A stretch of DNA of 64,000 nt from Gottfriedia acidiceleris (GCF_004138285.1 NZ_SCFN01000007.1:62001-126000); one strand, 5' to 3'; positions 18,969 to 28,033 are shown, numbered from the stretch's first letter. The notes: generated from the sequence alone by a model not told the origin. Numbers and translations: made by a program.

Positions 18969-19475
18969 TTACTGGTAAGAAACTGTTTGTGTAACTGGTT
19001 TAATTTCTCCATTAAGATCCTTCTCATTAACCTTTGATGCAACGATATTTGCAGTTATTTCATAATTTCCATATGGAAGGTTTTTATCTACAAAATTAAC
19101 TTGCTCTTCCCAAACTTGTGATTTTCCATCAGGAATCGCAACATTTGTAATGACTTGTGCATATGCCATTTCTCGAGATGATTGATAAACTACTTGTCCA
19201 CTCTCATCTTTAATTGTAAAATCAATTGTTTGTGATGAAGGGAATGTAAAATTTGCAGGGATTTTATTATCATTACGAATTGAATATTTCATCTTTACTA
19301 ACCCGTTAGTTTCTGTAACTTCAAGTGTTGGTGAAAGCTTTTCAATGTCAATCTCATTAATTTGACCTACAGTTTGTTTTATACTTGGTGTTGGTTTTAT
19401 TTCCTTGTCACTCTTTGCACCACAACCAGAAAGAAGTAGTGAACAAGCTAATAAGAGAATCGACTCCTTTTTCAA
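18969..19475 (-). CDS. Lipoprotein with BsuPI (proteinase-inhibitor-like) domain
   Basis: A 168-residue protein that begins MKKESILLLACSLLLSGCGAK, a lipoprotein signal with the lipobox LSGC and lipidated Cys at residue 18. After about 40 linker residues comes a beta-sandwich region (TNGLVKMKYSIRNDNKIPAN, then TIDFTIKDESGQVVYQSSRE and WEEQVNF) typical of the BsuPI intracellular proteinase-inhibitor domain. The start is a TTG after AAGGTGGAG; a GTG 12 bases upstream overlaps that site. B. subtilis has the cytoplasmic inhibitor gene ipi at this place between yitT and yitU; here the protein is exported. Confidence 0.75.
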   Translation of the reverse strand: MKKESILLLACSLLLSGCGAKSDKEIKPTPSIKQTVGQINEIDIEKLSPTLEVTETNGLVKMKYSIRNDNKIPANFTFPSSQTIDFTIKDESGQVVYQSSREMAYAQVITNVAIPDGKSQVWEEQVNFVDKNLPYGNYEITANIVASKVNEKDLNGEIKPVTQTVSYQ

Positions 19476-19722
19476 AATAATCTCCACCTTTTTTGTATCC
19501 TTATCCTAGATTATACCAAAAAGCTGAGAAATTACTTTAACAAAATATAGTGATTAAACCACTTTCTCACACAAAAATAAAAGCTCCTACTATTGCCACC
19601 TAATACATTTCCAATGATATTCCATATTCTACTACGTTGTACTCTATAAAAAATACTCTGACTAGATTAATGTAGATTAGGGAGTAATGAAGTTAAGATG
19701 ATCATTTAAGGAGGAACACAGT

Positions 19723-20954
19723 ATGAATAAAGAAGTTATTCCAGTTAATGAAATCACAAATTTCAAATCACGTTCAGACGAATTTTTTCCAATTAATTGG
19801 TATAAAGATATGTTACTACATCAACCCATTTATTATCATAAAAAACGAATACTTGGAATTTATTTAAATATGAGCATGTTAAACAGGTGTTAAGCAACTA
19901 TGAATTTTTCTCAAGTGAAGGATCTAGAACGACTATTTTTGTCGGAGCTAAAAACAAGCAAGAAAATTCATCGTCTATAACAAACATTACTAATGTGGAT
20001 CCTCCTCAACATAGAAAGAGTCGCTCTTTATTAGCCGCAGCTTTCACTCCTCGCAGTTTAAAAAACTGGGAACCGTGAATTCAACAGATTGCAACCGAGC
20101 TTGTAAATGACATTCATGAAAACTCTACTGTAAATATTGTTGAAGCCTTATCATCCCCTTTACCAAGTCTAGTTATTGCAGATTTATTTGGGGTGCCAAT
20201 TGAAGATCGCAATCAGTTTAAAAAATGGGTAGATGTCCTTTTCCAACCTTATGACAAAGAAAGACTGGAAGATATTGAGCTACAAAAACAACAGGCTGCA
20301 AAAGAATATTTCCAATTTCTATATCCTATTGTGGTTCAAAAACGTTCGAATCTTTCCGATGATATTATATCTGACTTACTTCAAGCAGAGGTAGATGGTG
20401 AAAAATTTACAGATGAAGAAATTGTCCAGGTTACAATGTTGCTTTTAGGAGCAGGTGTTGAAACAACAAGCCATGCGATAGCGAACACTTTTTATTCATT
20501 GCTTTACGATGACGAGTTATTATATGGAGAACTAAGAAATAATATAGAATTAGTGCCAAACGCAGTCGAAGAAATGTTACGATATCGTTTTCATATGTCA
20601 AGAAGGGATCGGACTGTTAAACAAGACAATAATTTACTAGGCATTGAGTTAAAAAAAGGAGATGTTGTCATTGCATGGATGAGTGCATGCAATATGGACG
20701 AAAGTATGTTCAAAGACCCATTTTCTTTAGACATTCATCGTTCAAACAATAAAAAGCATTTAACATTCGGAAATGGTCCACACTTCTGTTTAGGTGCACC
20801 TCTTGCGCGTTTAGAAATGAAAATTGCATTAGAAGCCTTCTTAAAAAAGTTTTCTAGTATCGAACCAGTTAAAGAGTTTGAACTAGAAAACCATTTAACT
20901 GCTTCTGCAACTGGGCAGTCATTAACTTATCTACCAATGAAGGTTTATAAATAA
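19723..20954 (+). pseudogene. Broken cytochrome P450 gene
   Basis: The full reading gives a bacterial P450 of about 410 residues, but two lesions split it. After ATG 19723 (good site, AAGGAGGAACACAGT) the frame needs one more base in the A-run at 19840-19845 to continue into the downstream frame. Then TGA at 20076-20078 interrupts NWEP-stop-IQQIATELV, where CGA (Arg) would be expected. The rest is intact: the I-helix LLGAGVETTSHAI, the ExxR in VEEMLRYR and the haem loop FGNGPHFCLGAPLARLE. From 20193 (GTG) a 253-residue C-terminal part is open but lacks the N-terminal third. It is probably dead; a sequencing error could explain the A-run but not both lesions. Confidence 0.82.
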
Positions 20955-21064
20955 GGATTAAAAAGCTAATTTAACATTGAATTTGAGAACAACAGATTGC
21001 TTCTGTTTTCTCTTTTAGATAACGCTAATTGTATTAGAATATTTGCAGATGATATTTAATACTC

Positions 21065-21190
21065 TTGAAAAATTTTTTACAGGAAAATCAAAAATTGTAT
21101 AATCATTTAAGCGAGAATACTCAAAGTTCTGCTTCAATTTTTAATGAATTAAAAGGAAAACAAAAACTCGAAAATCCTGAATTGAAATAA
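21065..21190 (+). CDS. Possible small protein (41 aa), weak support
   Basis: A TTG-started frame of 41 codons (KNFLQENQKLYNHLSENTQS near the start) ends just before the terminator at 21204. Composition is protein-like, but there is no good ribosome site. It may be a remnant. Confidence 0.25.
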   Translation: MKNFLQENQKLYNHLSENTQSSASIFNELKGKQKLENPELK

Positions 21191-21203
21191 TTCTATTCAT
21201 AAA

Positions 21204-21238
21204 AAAGACTAGCAAATTTCAACTTTTTGCTAGTCTTT
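21204..21238. terminator. Terminator before the first yitT-like gene end
   Basis: A perfect 13-bp stem AAAGACTAGCAAA / TTTGCTAGTCTTT with a 9-base loop. On the minus strand it is followed by TTTTTT-rich sequence, so it ends the 21245-22099 gene; it may also act on the plus strand. Confidence 0.88.
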
Positions 21239-21244
21239 ATCTAT

Positions 21245-22099
21245 TTAAATCTTTCTAAATTCCCCTAAAACATCAACGGTTTGTACCACATTAGTAAAAG
21301 CTTTTGGATCTACCTTTTTTATAATTCTTTCCAAATCATATAATTCATAACGAGATAATACAATCATTAAGATATCTTTATCTTGTTTAGTAAATGCTCC
21401 AGTAGCATTCATTTGCGTAATCCCTCGCACAAGTTTCGCATGAATTTCTTTCCTAAGCTCTTCACCTTTTGTCGTAACAATCATTGCCGTTAGCTTAACA
21501 TGACTTGTATGAACACTATCAATCACACGAGTAGTAACATATAAATTGATTAAAGTATAAAGAGCTTTTTCCATTCCATATAGCTGGCCAGCTGTAACGA
21601 TAATAATTGCATTAAACAAAAAGAAATAGGTTCCAACCGGTTTCCCTTTTGATTTTGAAAGAACTAAGGCGATGATATCTAACCCACCTGTAGATCCACC
21701 AAATTTTAATGTCATTCCAATTCCGATCGCAGCAATTAAACCACCAAAAACTGCATTAAGTAGAATATCATCAGAAAAAATTGGTTTAACAGGTAAGATT
21801 TCCAAAAATAATGTCATGATCCCTACACTAAAGAAACTAAAATACGTAAAGGAACGTCCAACTTTTTTCCATGCTAAGACGATAACAGGAATATTTAATA
21901 ACGCTAAAAGAATCCCCGTCGTTGCTGTAAACGGAGTGTAGTCAGTAATAATATTTGAAAGTAACTGGGCTAGACCTGCAAAACCACTTGAATAAACATT
22001 AGCAGGGATTAAAAAACAATTCATTGCAAACGCATTTAAAAATCCACCAATCATTACTACAACCAGCTTAAATAACAGCTCTTTATTTCTTTCCACCAA
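21245..22099 (-). CDS. yitT: YitT family membrane protein, paralogue 1
   Basis: A 284-residue protein of the YitT family. Five or six membrane helices fill residues 10-170 (IGGFLNAFAMNCFLIPANVYSSGFAGLAQLL, then a glycine-rich FGGSTGGLDIIALVLSKSKGKP). A C-terminal soluble DUF2179 domain follows (VKLTAMIVTTKGEELRKEI...). The transport role is unproven. It is very like the second copy at 22643-23494, and both read on the minus strand. In B. subtilis yitT also lies near ipi and yitU. Confidence 0.88.
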   Translation of the reverse strand: MVERNKELLFKLVVVMIGGFLNAFAMNCFLIPANVYSSGFAGLAQLLSNIITDYTPFTATTGILLALLNIPVIVLAWKKVGRSFTYFSFFSVGIMTLFLEILPVKPIFSDDILLNAVFGGLIAAIGIGMTLKFGGSTGGLDIIALVLSKSKGKPVGTYFFLFNAIIIVTAGQLYGMEKALYTLINLYVTTRVIDSVHTSHVKLTAMIVTTKGEELRKEIHAKLVRGITQMNATGAFTKQDKDILMIVLSRYELYDLERIIKKVDPKAFTNVVQTVDVLGEFRKI

Positions 22100-22267
22100 C
22101 TCTGCTTCCTCCTCAAAAAAATAAAACTTCTCTCTATATTAAAAAATTGCCTCTGTAAAAACATCATACTTGTTTAACAAAAGCCAAATGTAAAAACGAA
22201 CACTCATACATAATTAAGGTGATAAAGGCAAACCTAACATTATCATTTCTTATAAAGGAGCTTAAAT

Positions 22268-22396
22268 ATGCCTACTAGTGATAATGACAAAAAAGCAAAA
22301 GATAATAACGCTATAAGAGAAAAGAAAAATGCACAAGAAAGTAAAAATGCACAAGCTGGTAAGAAATCTTTTTCTAAAAGTGTCGATCATCTTTAA
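22268..22396 (+). CDS. Small DUF3941-like protein
   Basis: A 42-residue, highly charged protein (MPTSDNDKKAKDNNAIREKK near the start, SFSKSVDHL at the end), in line with the DUF3941 family of very small Bacillus proteins of unknown role. The ribosome site is ATAAAGGAGCTTAAAT. It reads on the plus strand between the two yitT-like genes. Confidence 0.7.
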   Translation: MPTSDNDKKAKDNNAIREKKNAQESKNAQAGKKSFSKSVDHL

Positions 22397-22534
22397 TATT
22401 TTAAAAACGTTTTAATCGATTCAAAAACATGTAGAATTTCATCCAATAGTTTAAGTATATTTAAATCTTTCTGAAAGACAATAAGAACTTTCTAAACTTG
22501 AAAAAGCCTTATTATTAATAAGATTCAAAAAATA

Positions 22535-22581
22535 AAACTGTTCAACTTTTCCATTAATTTTGGTAAAGGTTGAACAGTTTT
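22535..22581. terminator. Terminator between DUF3941 gene and yitT paralogue 2
   Basis: A long, nearly perfect stem AAAACTGTTCAAC...GTTGAACAGTTTT with T-runs, between convergent genes. Confidence 0.85.
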
Positions 22582-22642
22582 TTATGAATTTTTTAATAAA
22601 TAGATTGAGCTTAAATTCATTTTCCCTTTATTATTTCCACTC

Positions 22643-23494
22643 TTAAAACTTCCTAAATTCTCCAAATACATCAATTGTTTGAACGATATTTGTAAACGCC
22701 TTTTCATCAACTGATTTAATGACTTTCGATAGATGATATAGCTCATACCGTGATAGTACCATCATTAAAATTTGTTTATCTTGATTCGTAAAGGCACCTT
22801 TTGCATTGATTGCAGTAATTCCTCGCACTAACTGCGAATGGATTTCTTTACGCAACTCATCACCTTTTGTCGTTACAATAAAGGCAGTTACTTTAATATG
22901 ACTAGTATGAATTGCATCAATGAATCTAGAAGTAACATATAGGTTAATTAATGTATAAAGTGCTTTCTCCATTCCATATATATAGCCAGCCGTTAATATA
23001 ATTAACGCATTAAATAGGAAAAAGTATGTACCAACTGGTTTTCCTTTCGAACGTGATAATACTAGAGCAACTATATCTAACCCACCTGTTGAAGCACCAA
23101 ACTTTAATGTATATCCAATCCCAACTGCTACAATTAATCCACCAAATACTGCGTTTAGTAAAATATCTTTTGAGAATAGAGGCGTTACCGGGATTACTTC
23201 TAAAAATAACGTCGTGATTCCAACGCTTAAAATCGTAAAATACGTAAAGGATGGACCTATTTTTTTCCATGCTAAAATAATTACAGGGATATTTAATATT
23301 GCAAGTAAAATACCAGTAGAAGCCGAAAAAGGTGTAAAATCATTTAATAAATTAGTAAGTAACTGAGCTAAACCAGAAAAACCACTTGAATAAACACTGA
23401 CAGGAATTAAAAAACAATTCATCGCAAATGCATTCATAAATGCACCAAATATAACTACAAGAATTTTTATTAACAATTCTTTTTTGTCATTCAC
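22643..23494 (-). CDS. YitT family membrane protein, paralogue 2
   Basis: A 283-residue YitT protein with the same plan as paralogue 1: membrane helices to about residue 170, GASTGGLDIVALVLSRSKGKP, then the DUF2179 domain (VTAFIVTTKGDELRKEI). By eye roughly three quarters of the residues match paralogue 1 throughout, so the pair arose by tandem duplication, with a small plus-strand gene now between them. The start follows GTAGGTGAATG-type sequence after AGGAGGC. Confidence 0.88.
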   Translation of the reverse strand: MNDKKELLIKILVVIFGAFMNAFAMNCFLIPVSVYSSGFSGLAQLLTNLLNDFTPFSASTGILLAILNIPVIILAWKKIGPSFTYFTILSVGITTLFLEVIPVTPLFSKDILLNAVFGGLIVAVGIGYTLKFGASTGGLDIVALVLSRSKGKPVGTYFFLFNALIILTAGYIYGMEKALYTLINLYVTSRFIDAIHTSHIKVTAFIVTTKGDELRKEIHSQLVRGITAINAKGAFTNQDKQILMMVLSRYELYHLSKVIKSVDEKAFTNIVQTIDVFGEFRKF

Positions 23495-23556
23495 CTACAA
23501 GCCTCCTAAACATTCATATGTCTAGTATGCCTGTATATTGTAAAAAAATAGCAAAA

Positions 23557-23583
23557 AAACCACTTCACCTAGTGAAATGGTTT
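23557..23583 (-). terminator. Terminator of cvfB
   Basis: An AAACCACTTCAC / GTGAAATGGTTT stem with a T-run on the minus strand, 11 bases after the cvfB stop. Confidence 0.85.
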
Positions 23584-23593
23584 CAAAACCTAA

Positions 23594-24469
23594 TTATTGC
23601 TCTTTCTTCTCAAACAGTTCTTTTGCGTATGTCCATCCGTCTTCTTGATAGATTTTATTTTCCTTTAATAATCTACCCATCGCTCGCTTAAACGAAGCCT
23701 TACTAATATTAAATCTTACTTTAATATCCTCTGCGTCGCTCTTATCCCAGTAAGGCATTGCCCCACCACGACTCATCATATATTCATAAATTTCATTTGC
23801 TTCTTGATCTAATCCTTCATGCACTCTTGGTAAAAGTGATACGTTAATACTTCCATCATCTTTCACATCAATAATGCGTCCACTTACCCTTTCACCAATG
23901 CGAGGTTCAGTTTTCCTCTGTGATTCATGGATAAAACCTATAAATCGTTCATCAGTTAAAATATAAGACCCTACTCTTAAAGTACGATAAATGATCCCTG
24001 TAACATTTTTATTAAGCATATTAGGTTCAGCTGGTACAGAAAACTCTTTCATAACTGGTTCAGTAGCAATTTTAATTAACAGTCTACCTTTGTTTGTTTG
24101 CTTTAACGTACAAAAAATTTCATCGCCTTCTTCAGGCCAAACTTCTTGAAGAGGTGGAAGGTCACCTTTTTCTAAAAGAATATCTTTTGAAATGCCGATG
24201 TTTACAAAAACACCCACTCCATCAAGTTTATCTACTACTTTTGCAAATCCATAACCTTCTGTTGTAATGAATGGCATTTCCATCGTTGCAGAAAGTCTAC
24301 CTTTAGAATCATGATATAAAAATACAGTTACTTCTTGATCTATTTCAACTTCACCAGATGCCTCATTTTTATGTAAAAAAACTTCTTCTTGATCTTGGAC
24401 AAGCATATACCCAATATCCGTTTCTCGACTGCAAACTAAAGTTACAATCTCTCCTGCTTGTAAACTCAT
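23594..24469 (-). CDS. cvfB: S1-domain RNA-binding protein CvfB (YitL)
   Basis: A 291-residue protein with tandem S1-like domains and a C-terminal winged-helix part, the CvfB/YitL layout. The S1 core KVVDKLDGVGVFVNIGISKDILL lies near residue 78, a second at IGERVSGRIIDVKDDGSINVSL, and the end (ISKASFKRAMGRLLKENKIYQEDGWTY) is the winged helix. In staphylococci CvfB affects virulence gene expression; here it is a likely RNA-binding regulator. It has its own terminator. Confidence 0.88.
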   Translation of the reverse strand: MSLQAGEIVTLVCSRETDIGYMLVQDQEEVFLHKNEASGEVEIDQEVTVFLYHDSKGRLSATMEMPFITTEGYGFAKVVDKLDGVGVFVNIGISKDILLEKGDLPPLQEVWPEEGDEIFCTLKQTNKGRLLIKIATEPVMKEFSVPAEPNMLNKNVTGIIYRTLRVGSYILTDERFIGFIHESQRKTEPRIGERVSGRIIDVKDDGSINVSLLPRVHEGLDQEANEIYEYMMSRGGAMPYWDKSDAEDIKVRFNISKASFKRAMGRLLKENKIYQEDGWTYAKELFEKKEQ

Positions 24470-24593
24470 TTTTTGTTACATCCTCTCTTAACTTTTAAAC
24501 TAAAAATTATTATATCATGCTAACCTGAAAGTTTGTTACTTCGTCTATCATACACTATAATACAAGTATTAACGAATTGGAGGGATTCTATCT

Positions 24594-25085
24594 ATGTCAA
24601 AAGAAAGTTCATTTGATATTGTTTCAAAAGTAGACTTACCAGAAGTCTCGAATGCGATTCAACTTGCTACAAAAGAAATCGCAACTCGCTATGACTTTAA
24701 AGGAAGCAAAAGCTCAATTACTTTAGAAAAAGAAGAACTTGTTTTAGTTTCTGATGACGATTTTAAGTTAGAGCAATTAAAAGACGTATTAATTAGTAAA
24801 TTAATTAAACGCAATGTTCCTATTAAAAACCTAGACTACAGTAAAGTTGAAGGTGCTTCAGGTGGTACAGTAAGACAAAGAGCTAAATTAGTTCAAGGTA
24901 TTGATAAAGATAATGCAAAAAAAATCAATACAATCATTAAAAATAGTGGATTAAAAGTAAAATCACAAATTCAAGATGATCAAATCCGTGTAACTGCAAA
25001 AAGTAGAGATGATTTACAATCTATTATCGCTGCTGTAAAAGGTGCAGATTTATCTATTGATGTTCAATTTTTGAATTACCGATAA
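24594..25085 (+). CDS. yajQ: YajQ family nucleotide-binding protein
   Basis: A 163-residue protein of the YajQ/UPF0234 family, two RNA-recognition-like folds. The family pattern [15 protein letters not shown] and [13 protein letters not shown] is clear, as is the end [15 protein letters not shown]. Some members bind cyclic di-GMP or tRNA; the role in bacilli is open. The start follows TTGGAGGGATTCTATCT. Confidence 0.92.
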   Translation: MSKESSFDIVSKVDLPEVSNAIQLATKEIATRYDFKGSKSSITLEKEELVLVSDDDFKLEQLKDVLISKLIKRNVPIKNLDYSKVEGASGGTVRQRAKLVQGIDKDNAKKINTIIKNSGLKVKSQIQDDQIRVTAKSRDDLQSIIAAVKGADLSIDVQFLNYR

Positions 25086-25098
25086 TATATACATAATT

Positions 25099-25128
25099 AA
25101 AAGAGGATGAAACTAGTCATCCTCTTTT
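25099..25128. terminator. Bidirectional terminator yajQ / lacI-type gene
   Basis: A perfect 12-bp stem AAAAGAGGATGA / TCATCCTCTTTT with a 6-base loop, between convergent genes. Confidence 0.9.
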
Positions 25129-25139
25129 TTAACATTTAA

Positions 25140-26183
25140 TTAACTACTAACTAGCGTTAATCTCTCATTCTTTACACATGTACCACGGACTACTATTTTA
25201 TATGGAACGATAATACTTTTTTCAGTACCATCTGGTTCTTCAATTTTTGAAATAATATTTTTCGCTGCTTCATTGCCTAATTGATAAATATTAATATCTA
25301 CAGATGTTAATGGTGGGTTTGCTAATTCTGCAAAAATTGCATTATTAAAGCTAATAATTGAAATATTATTCGGGACTGAAATATTATGTTCACTTAATAC
25401 ACTTATAATTCCTAATGCTAATACATCATCAGTTACAACAATCGCAGTCGGAAGCTCCTTTAGTTCAAGCAATTGATTTACTGCTTTCCTTCCACCGTCT
25501 CTCGTAAATGATGTGAATATAATTTCTTCTTCATTTACTGAAAGTCCGTTTAATTGCATTGAATCTTGGAAGCCTCGTAAACGGTTTTGAGTTACAAGAA
25601 GATTACTTTCTCCTCCAACAAACGCAATTTGTCGATGTCCATGATCAATTAAATAATTGGTTACATCTCTAGCAGCTGCATAATTATCGTTATCAATATA
25701 TGTTATATCATCAATTGAATGATAAGGCTTCCCTACTAATACAAAAGGAAAATTATTCTCGTTCAAATAATCAATAATCTTATCATTTTCCTTAGAGTAA
25801 AGCAGAATAATTCCATCGACTCTTCTACCTCTAATTGTTTTAATCACAGTTTGCTCAACTTCATCTTCATTGTTTCCTGTAATAAAATAAAGAGAGTAAT
25901 CCTTTTGATTTGAATACGCTGTCACACCTCGAATTACTTCTGCAAAAAAAGGATTATGAAATGATGTATCTAATGCTGGTGGCAAAACTAATCCAATTGA
26001 TTTCGTAGATCGATTAGCCAATGACCTTGCATTTAAATTTGGATGATAATTTAGTTCATCCATTACTTTTCTAACTTTTCTTTTTGTTTTTTCACTAATT
26101 CTTGGGTTGTTTGAGATAACTCGAGACACCGTTGAAGGCGCTACATTCGCTTTCTTCGCAACATCCTTAATTGTAATAGTCAT
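25140..26183 (-). CDS. LacI family transcriptional regulator (MalR-like)
   Basis: A 347-residue repressor: the N-terminal LacI helix-turn-helix TIKDVAKKANVAPSTVSRVI (residues 4-23), the hinge helix NARSLANRSTKSIGL and a periplasmic-binding-like sugar-sensor domain. It lies 227 bases downstream of, and on the same strand as, a GH13-like gene, so it most likely controls a maltodextrin/starch locus as MalR does; that is an inference. A cre/LacI-type operator (26210-26223) lies 26 bases upstream of the start, where it could mediate autoregulation or CcpA repression. Confidence 0.85.
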   Translation of the reverse strand: MTITIKDVAKKANVAPSTVSRVISNNPRISEKTKRKVRKVMDELNYHPNLNARSLANRSTKSIGLVLPPALDTSFHNPFFAEVIRGVTAYSNQKDYSLYFITGNNEDEVEQTVIKTIRGRRVDGIILLYSKENDKIIDYLNENNFPFVLVGKPYHSIDDITYIDNDNYAAARDVTNYLIDHGHRQIAFVGGESNLLVTQNRLRGFQDSMQLNGLSVNEEEIIFTSFTRDGGRKAVNQLLELKELPTAIVVTDDVLALGIISVLSEHNISVPNNISIISFNNAIFAELANPPLTSVDINIYQLGNEAAKNIISKIEEPDGTEKSIIVPYKIVVRGTCVKNERLTLVSS

Positions 26184-26209
26184 TTTTATTCCCCTTATTT
26201 ACGAATGAA

Positions 26210-26223
26210 TGTAAACGTTATCA
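26210..26223. promoter_or_regulatory. cre-type operator upstream of the LacI-family gene
   Basis: TGTAAACGTTATCA matches the catabolite-responsive element TGWAANCGNTNWCA at every defined position. It may bind CcpA or the neighbouring LacI-family protein. Confidence 0.65.
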
Positions 26224-26349
26224 TTTCTTCTTTAGATGTAGACTCTATTTAAAAGATTATTGATTCTTGATAAAATCCACATCTTCCTTCACAAGTCGAT
26301 GTCCCGTTTATAATACTGGAATCTAGTGGATTTAATCTTTTACTAATTT

Positions 26350-26395
26350 GCTTAGAATACTAAAAAAGACAGCAATCATTTCAAGTATTCTAAGC
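26350..26395. repeat. 12-bp perfect inverted repeat between gh13-like and lacI genes
   Basis: GCTTAGAATACT (26350-26361) and AGTATTCTAAGC (26384-26395) flank a 22-base loop that contains a T-run on the minus strand. It follows the end of the 26411-27913 gene. It may act as a terminator or processing site. Confidence 0.5.
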
Positions 26396-26410
26396 TCAAC
26401 TAACTAGTAT

Positions 26411-27913
26411 TTATTTCTGCTCATTATTACGTCTTCTTGCAAACCATAAAAAGATGATAAAAGCAACAAAAATAGATGGTATTGCAATAATCACTCCAAT
26501 GTTTAAGCTAGTTTTAGGTGCAACTGCATAAACATTTGAAGATTCTCTTTTAAGGACTATATCAAATCCTTTTTTATTTGGACGGACCAAATCATCATTT
26601 AACATCCCTCTTAATTCATTAGATTTTTTAACGACATCAAAATCTAAATGAACCTTTTGATCAAGAGAAGTATTATTTATTGCAACGATAGTAGTTTCAT
26701 CATTATAATGTCTCTGAATTAATGTCATACCTTTTGAATCATCATAAAGTACTTTAAAATCCCCATCAGAAAGAGACGGTAAAGTTCTTCTTAATTCAGT
26801 CAGTTTTTTAATATATTTTGAAAAATCTTCATCAGTACGGAAATCCATTCCTTTTCGATTATCAGGGATGTTTCCACCATTTAGTGCAATTTCTGTCCCA
26901 TAATACGTCAATGGAATCCCTGGTGTTGTAAATAAATATGCAAGTGCCAACTTTAATCTTGAAGGTGGATACTCACCTTTTGATACAGCTAATGAAACAA
27001 AGCGCTTAGTCATTTCATCATCTAAATAGTTAATCATTAATGTCGAGCCTAACTGCTTACTTAAATCAGTTTGCAGCTTCATTATGTCAGTTAAAGATTG
27101 ATTTTGTGAAGAAAATGTATTTGCCAAATCAGCTACAGAATCTACATTATAAATTCCATTAAAACCTAAATTTTTATATTTATTTAGATCTATTTCACTT
27201 GAAGCATTTAAATCAGCAAATAAAATGAAATTTGGATTTTTCTTTTTTATTTCTTTGTTAAATGATTCCCAAAAAGAAACAGGTACATTATTTACTTCTT
27301 GTAAATTATATCCGTCAAAATTAGCTTGATCCATCCAATACTTAGCTGTTTCGATTAAGTAATTTGCTACCTCATTGTTTTCTTGGTTAAAATCAGGTAA
27401 CCCATTTATCCATTTCTTCTCTGAACTAGTACTATTTTCGGGATTAAACCAATCCGTTTTCTTAGCAAGTTCACTATTTGGCGAAGCATTATTTGTAACA
27501 AAATCAATATAAACTTTTATATTACGTTTATGCGCTTCTTTTACTAACTTCTTAAGTTCTTTATTTGTTCCGAACCTAGGATCAATTTTTCTAAAATTAA
27601 CGACTGAGAATCCATCATATGAATTTACGTCATTCTCAAAAATAGGTGAAATCGAAATAGCATTATATCCAAAATCCTTAAGATAATCTAATTTTTGGGT
27701 AATACCATCTAAATCCCCACCCTGAGATTTATTTAAATCTTTCGGATCTGTATTTTTATCATTCCTAGGATTACCATCAAAAAAACGATCGACTAAAATT
27801 CGATAAATCATTTCTTTACTTAGATCTGTTGTATTTTTTTCTGCAAAACTAATACTTGGTAACGTACTAAAAAACAGTACAGACACTAGTATTAAAAAAC
27901 CAAATCGCCTCAT
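26411..27913 (-). CDS. Membrane-anchored GH13-like protein with degenerate active site
   Basis: A 500-residue secreted protein: a signal peptide (cleavage near Ala24), a GH13 alpha-amylase barrel and a C-terminal membrane anchor (about 472-491) followed by RRRNNEQK. The scaffold motifs are typical (VDRFFDGNPRND, GGDLDGITQKLDYL, KIDPRFG, GIPLTYYGTEIALNGG). The catalytic positions are not. The nucleophile Asp in DGFRLD is Gln205 (DGYNLQ), the acid Glu in GE is Asp234 (FADLNA), the third Asp aligns with Met301 (LDDEMTKRF) and the NH of region I is NN (DFVTNN). It probably binds but does not cleave glucans. It is divergent from the intact GH13 gene at 28128. Confidence 0.82.
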   Translation of the reverse strand: MRRFGFLILVSVLFFSTLPSISFAEKNTTDLSKEMIYRILVDRFFDGNPRNDKNTDPKDLNKSQGGDLDGITQKLDYLKDFGYNAISISPIFENDVNSYDGFSVVNFRKIDPRFGTNKELKKLVKEAHKRNIKVYIDFVTNNASPNSELAKKTDWFNPENSTSSEKKWINGLPDFNQENNEVANYLIETAKYWMDQANFDGYNLQEVNNVPVSFWESFNKEIKKKNPNFILFADLNASSEIDLNKYKNLGFNGIYNVDSVADLANTFSSQNQSLTDIMKLQTDLSKQLGSTLMINYLDDEMTKRFVSLAVSKGEYPPSRLKLALAYLFTTPGIPLTYYGTEIALNGGNIPDNRKGMDFRTDEDFSKYIKKLTELRRTLPSLSDGDFKVLYDDSKGMTLIQRHYNDETTIVAINNTSLDQKVHLDFDVVKKSNELRGMLNDDLVRPNKKGFDIVLKRESSNVYAVAPKTSLNIGVIIAIPSIFVAFIIFLWFARRRNNEQK

Positions 27914-28018
27914 TTTTTCTCCCCCTGCAAGACACTCGCATGTACATAAATTTCACTCTCTACATTATTTTGCAAAATATTACAATGAAATTCAAATGTT
28001 AAATTAAATTTCATAAAG

Positions 28019-28033
28019 ATGGAAGCGATTGCA
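28019..28033. promoter_or_regulatory. cre site between the two GH13 genes
   Basis: ATGGAAGCGATTGCA matches the CcpA consensus WTGNAANCGNWNNCA at all defined positions. It lies in the divergent promoter region, 95 bases before the intact GH13 gene, so carbon catabolite control of the locus is likely. Confidence 0.6.
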
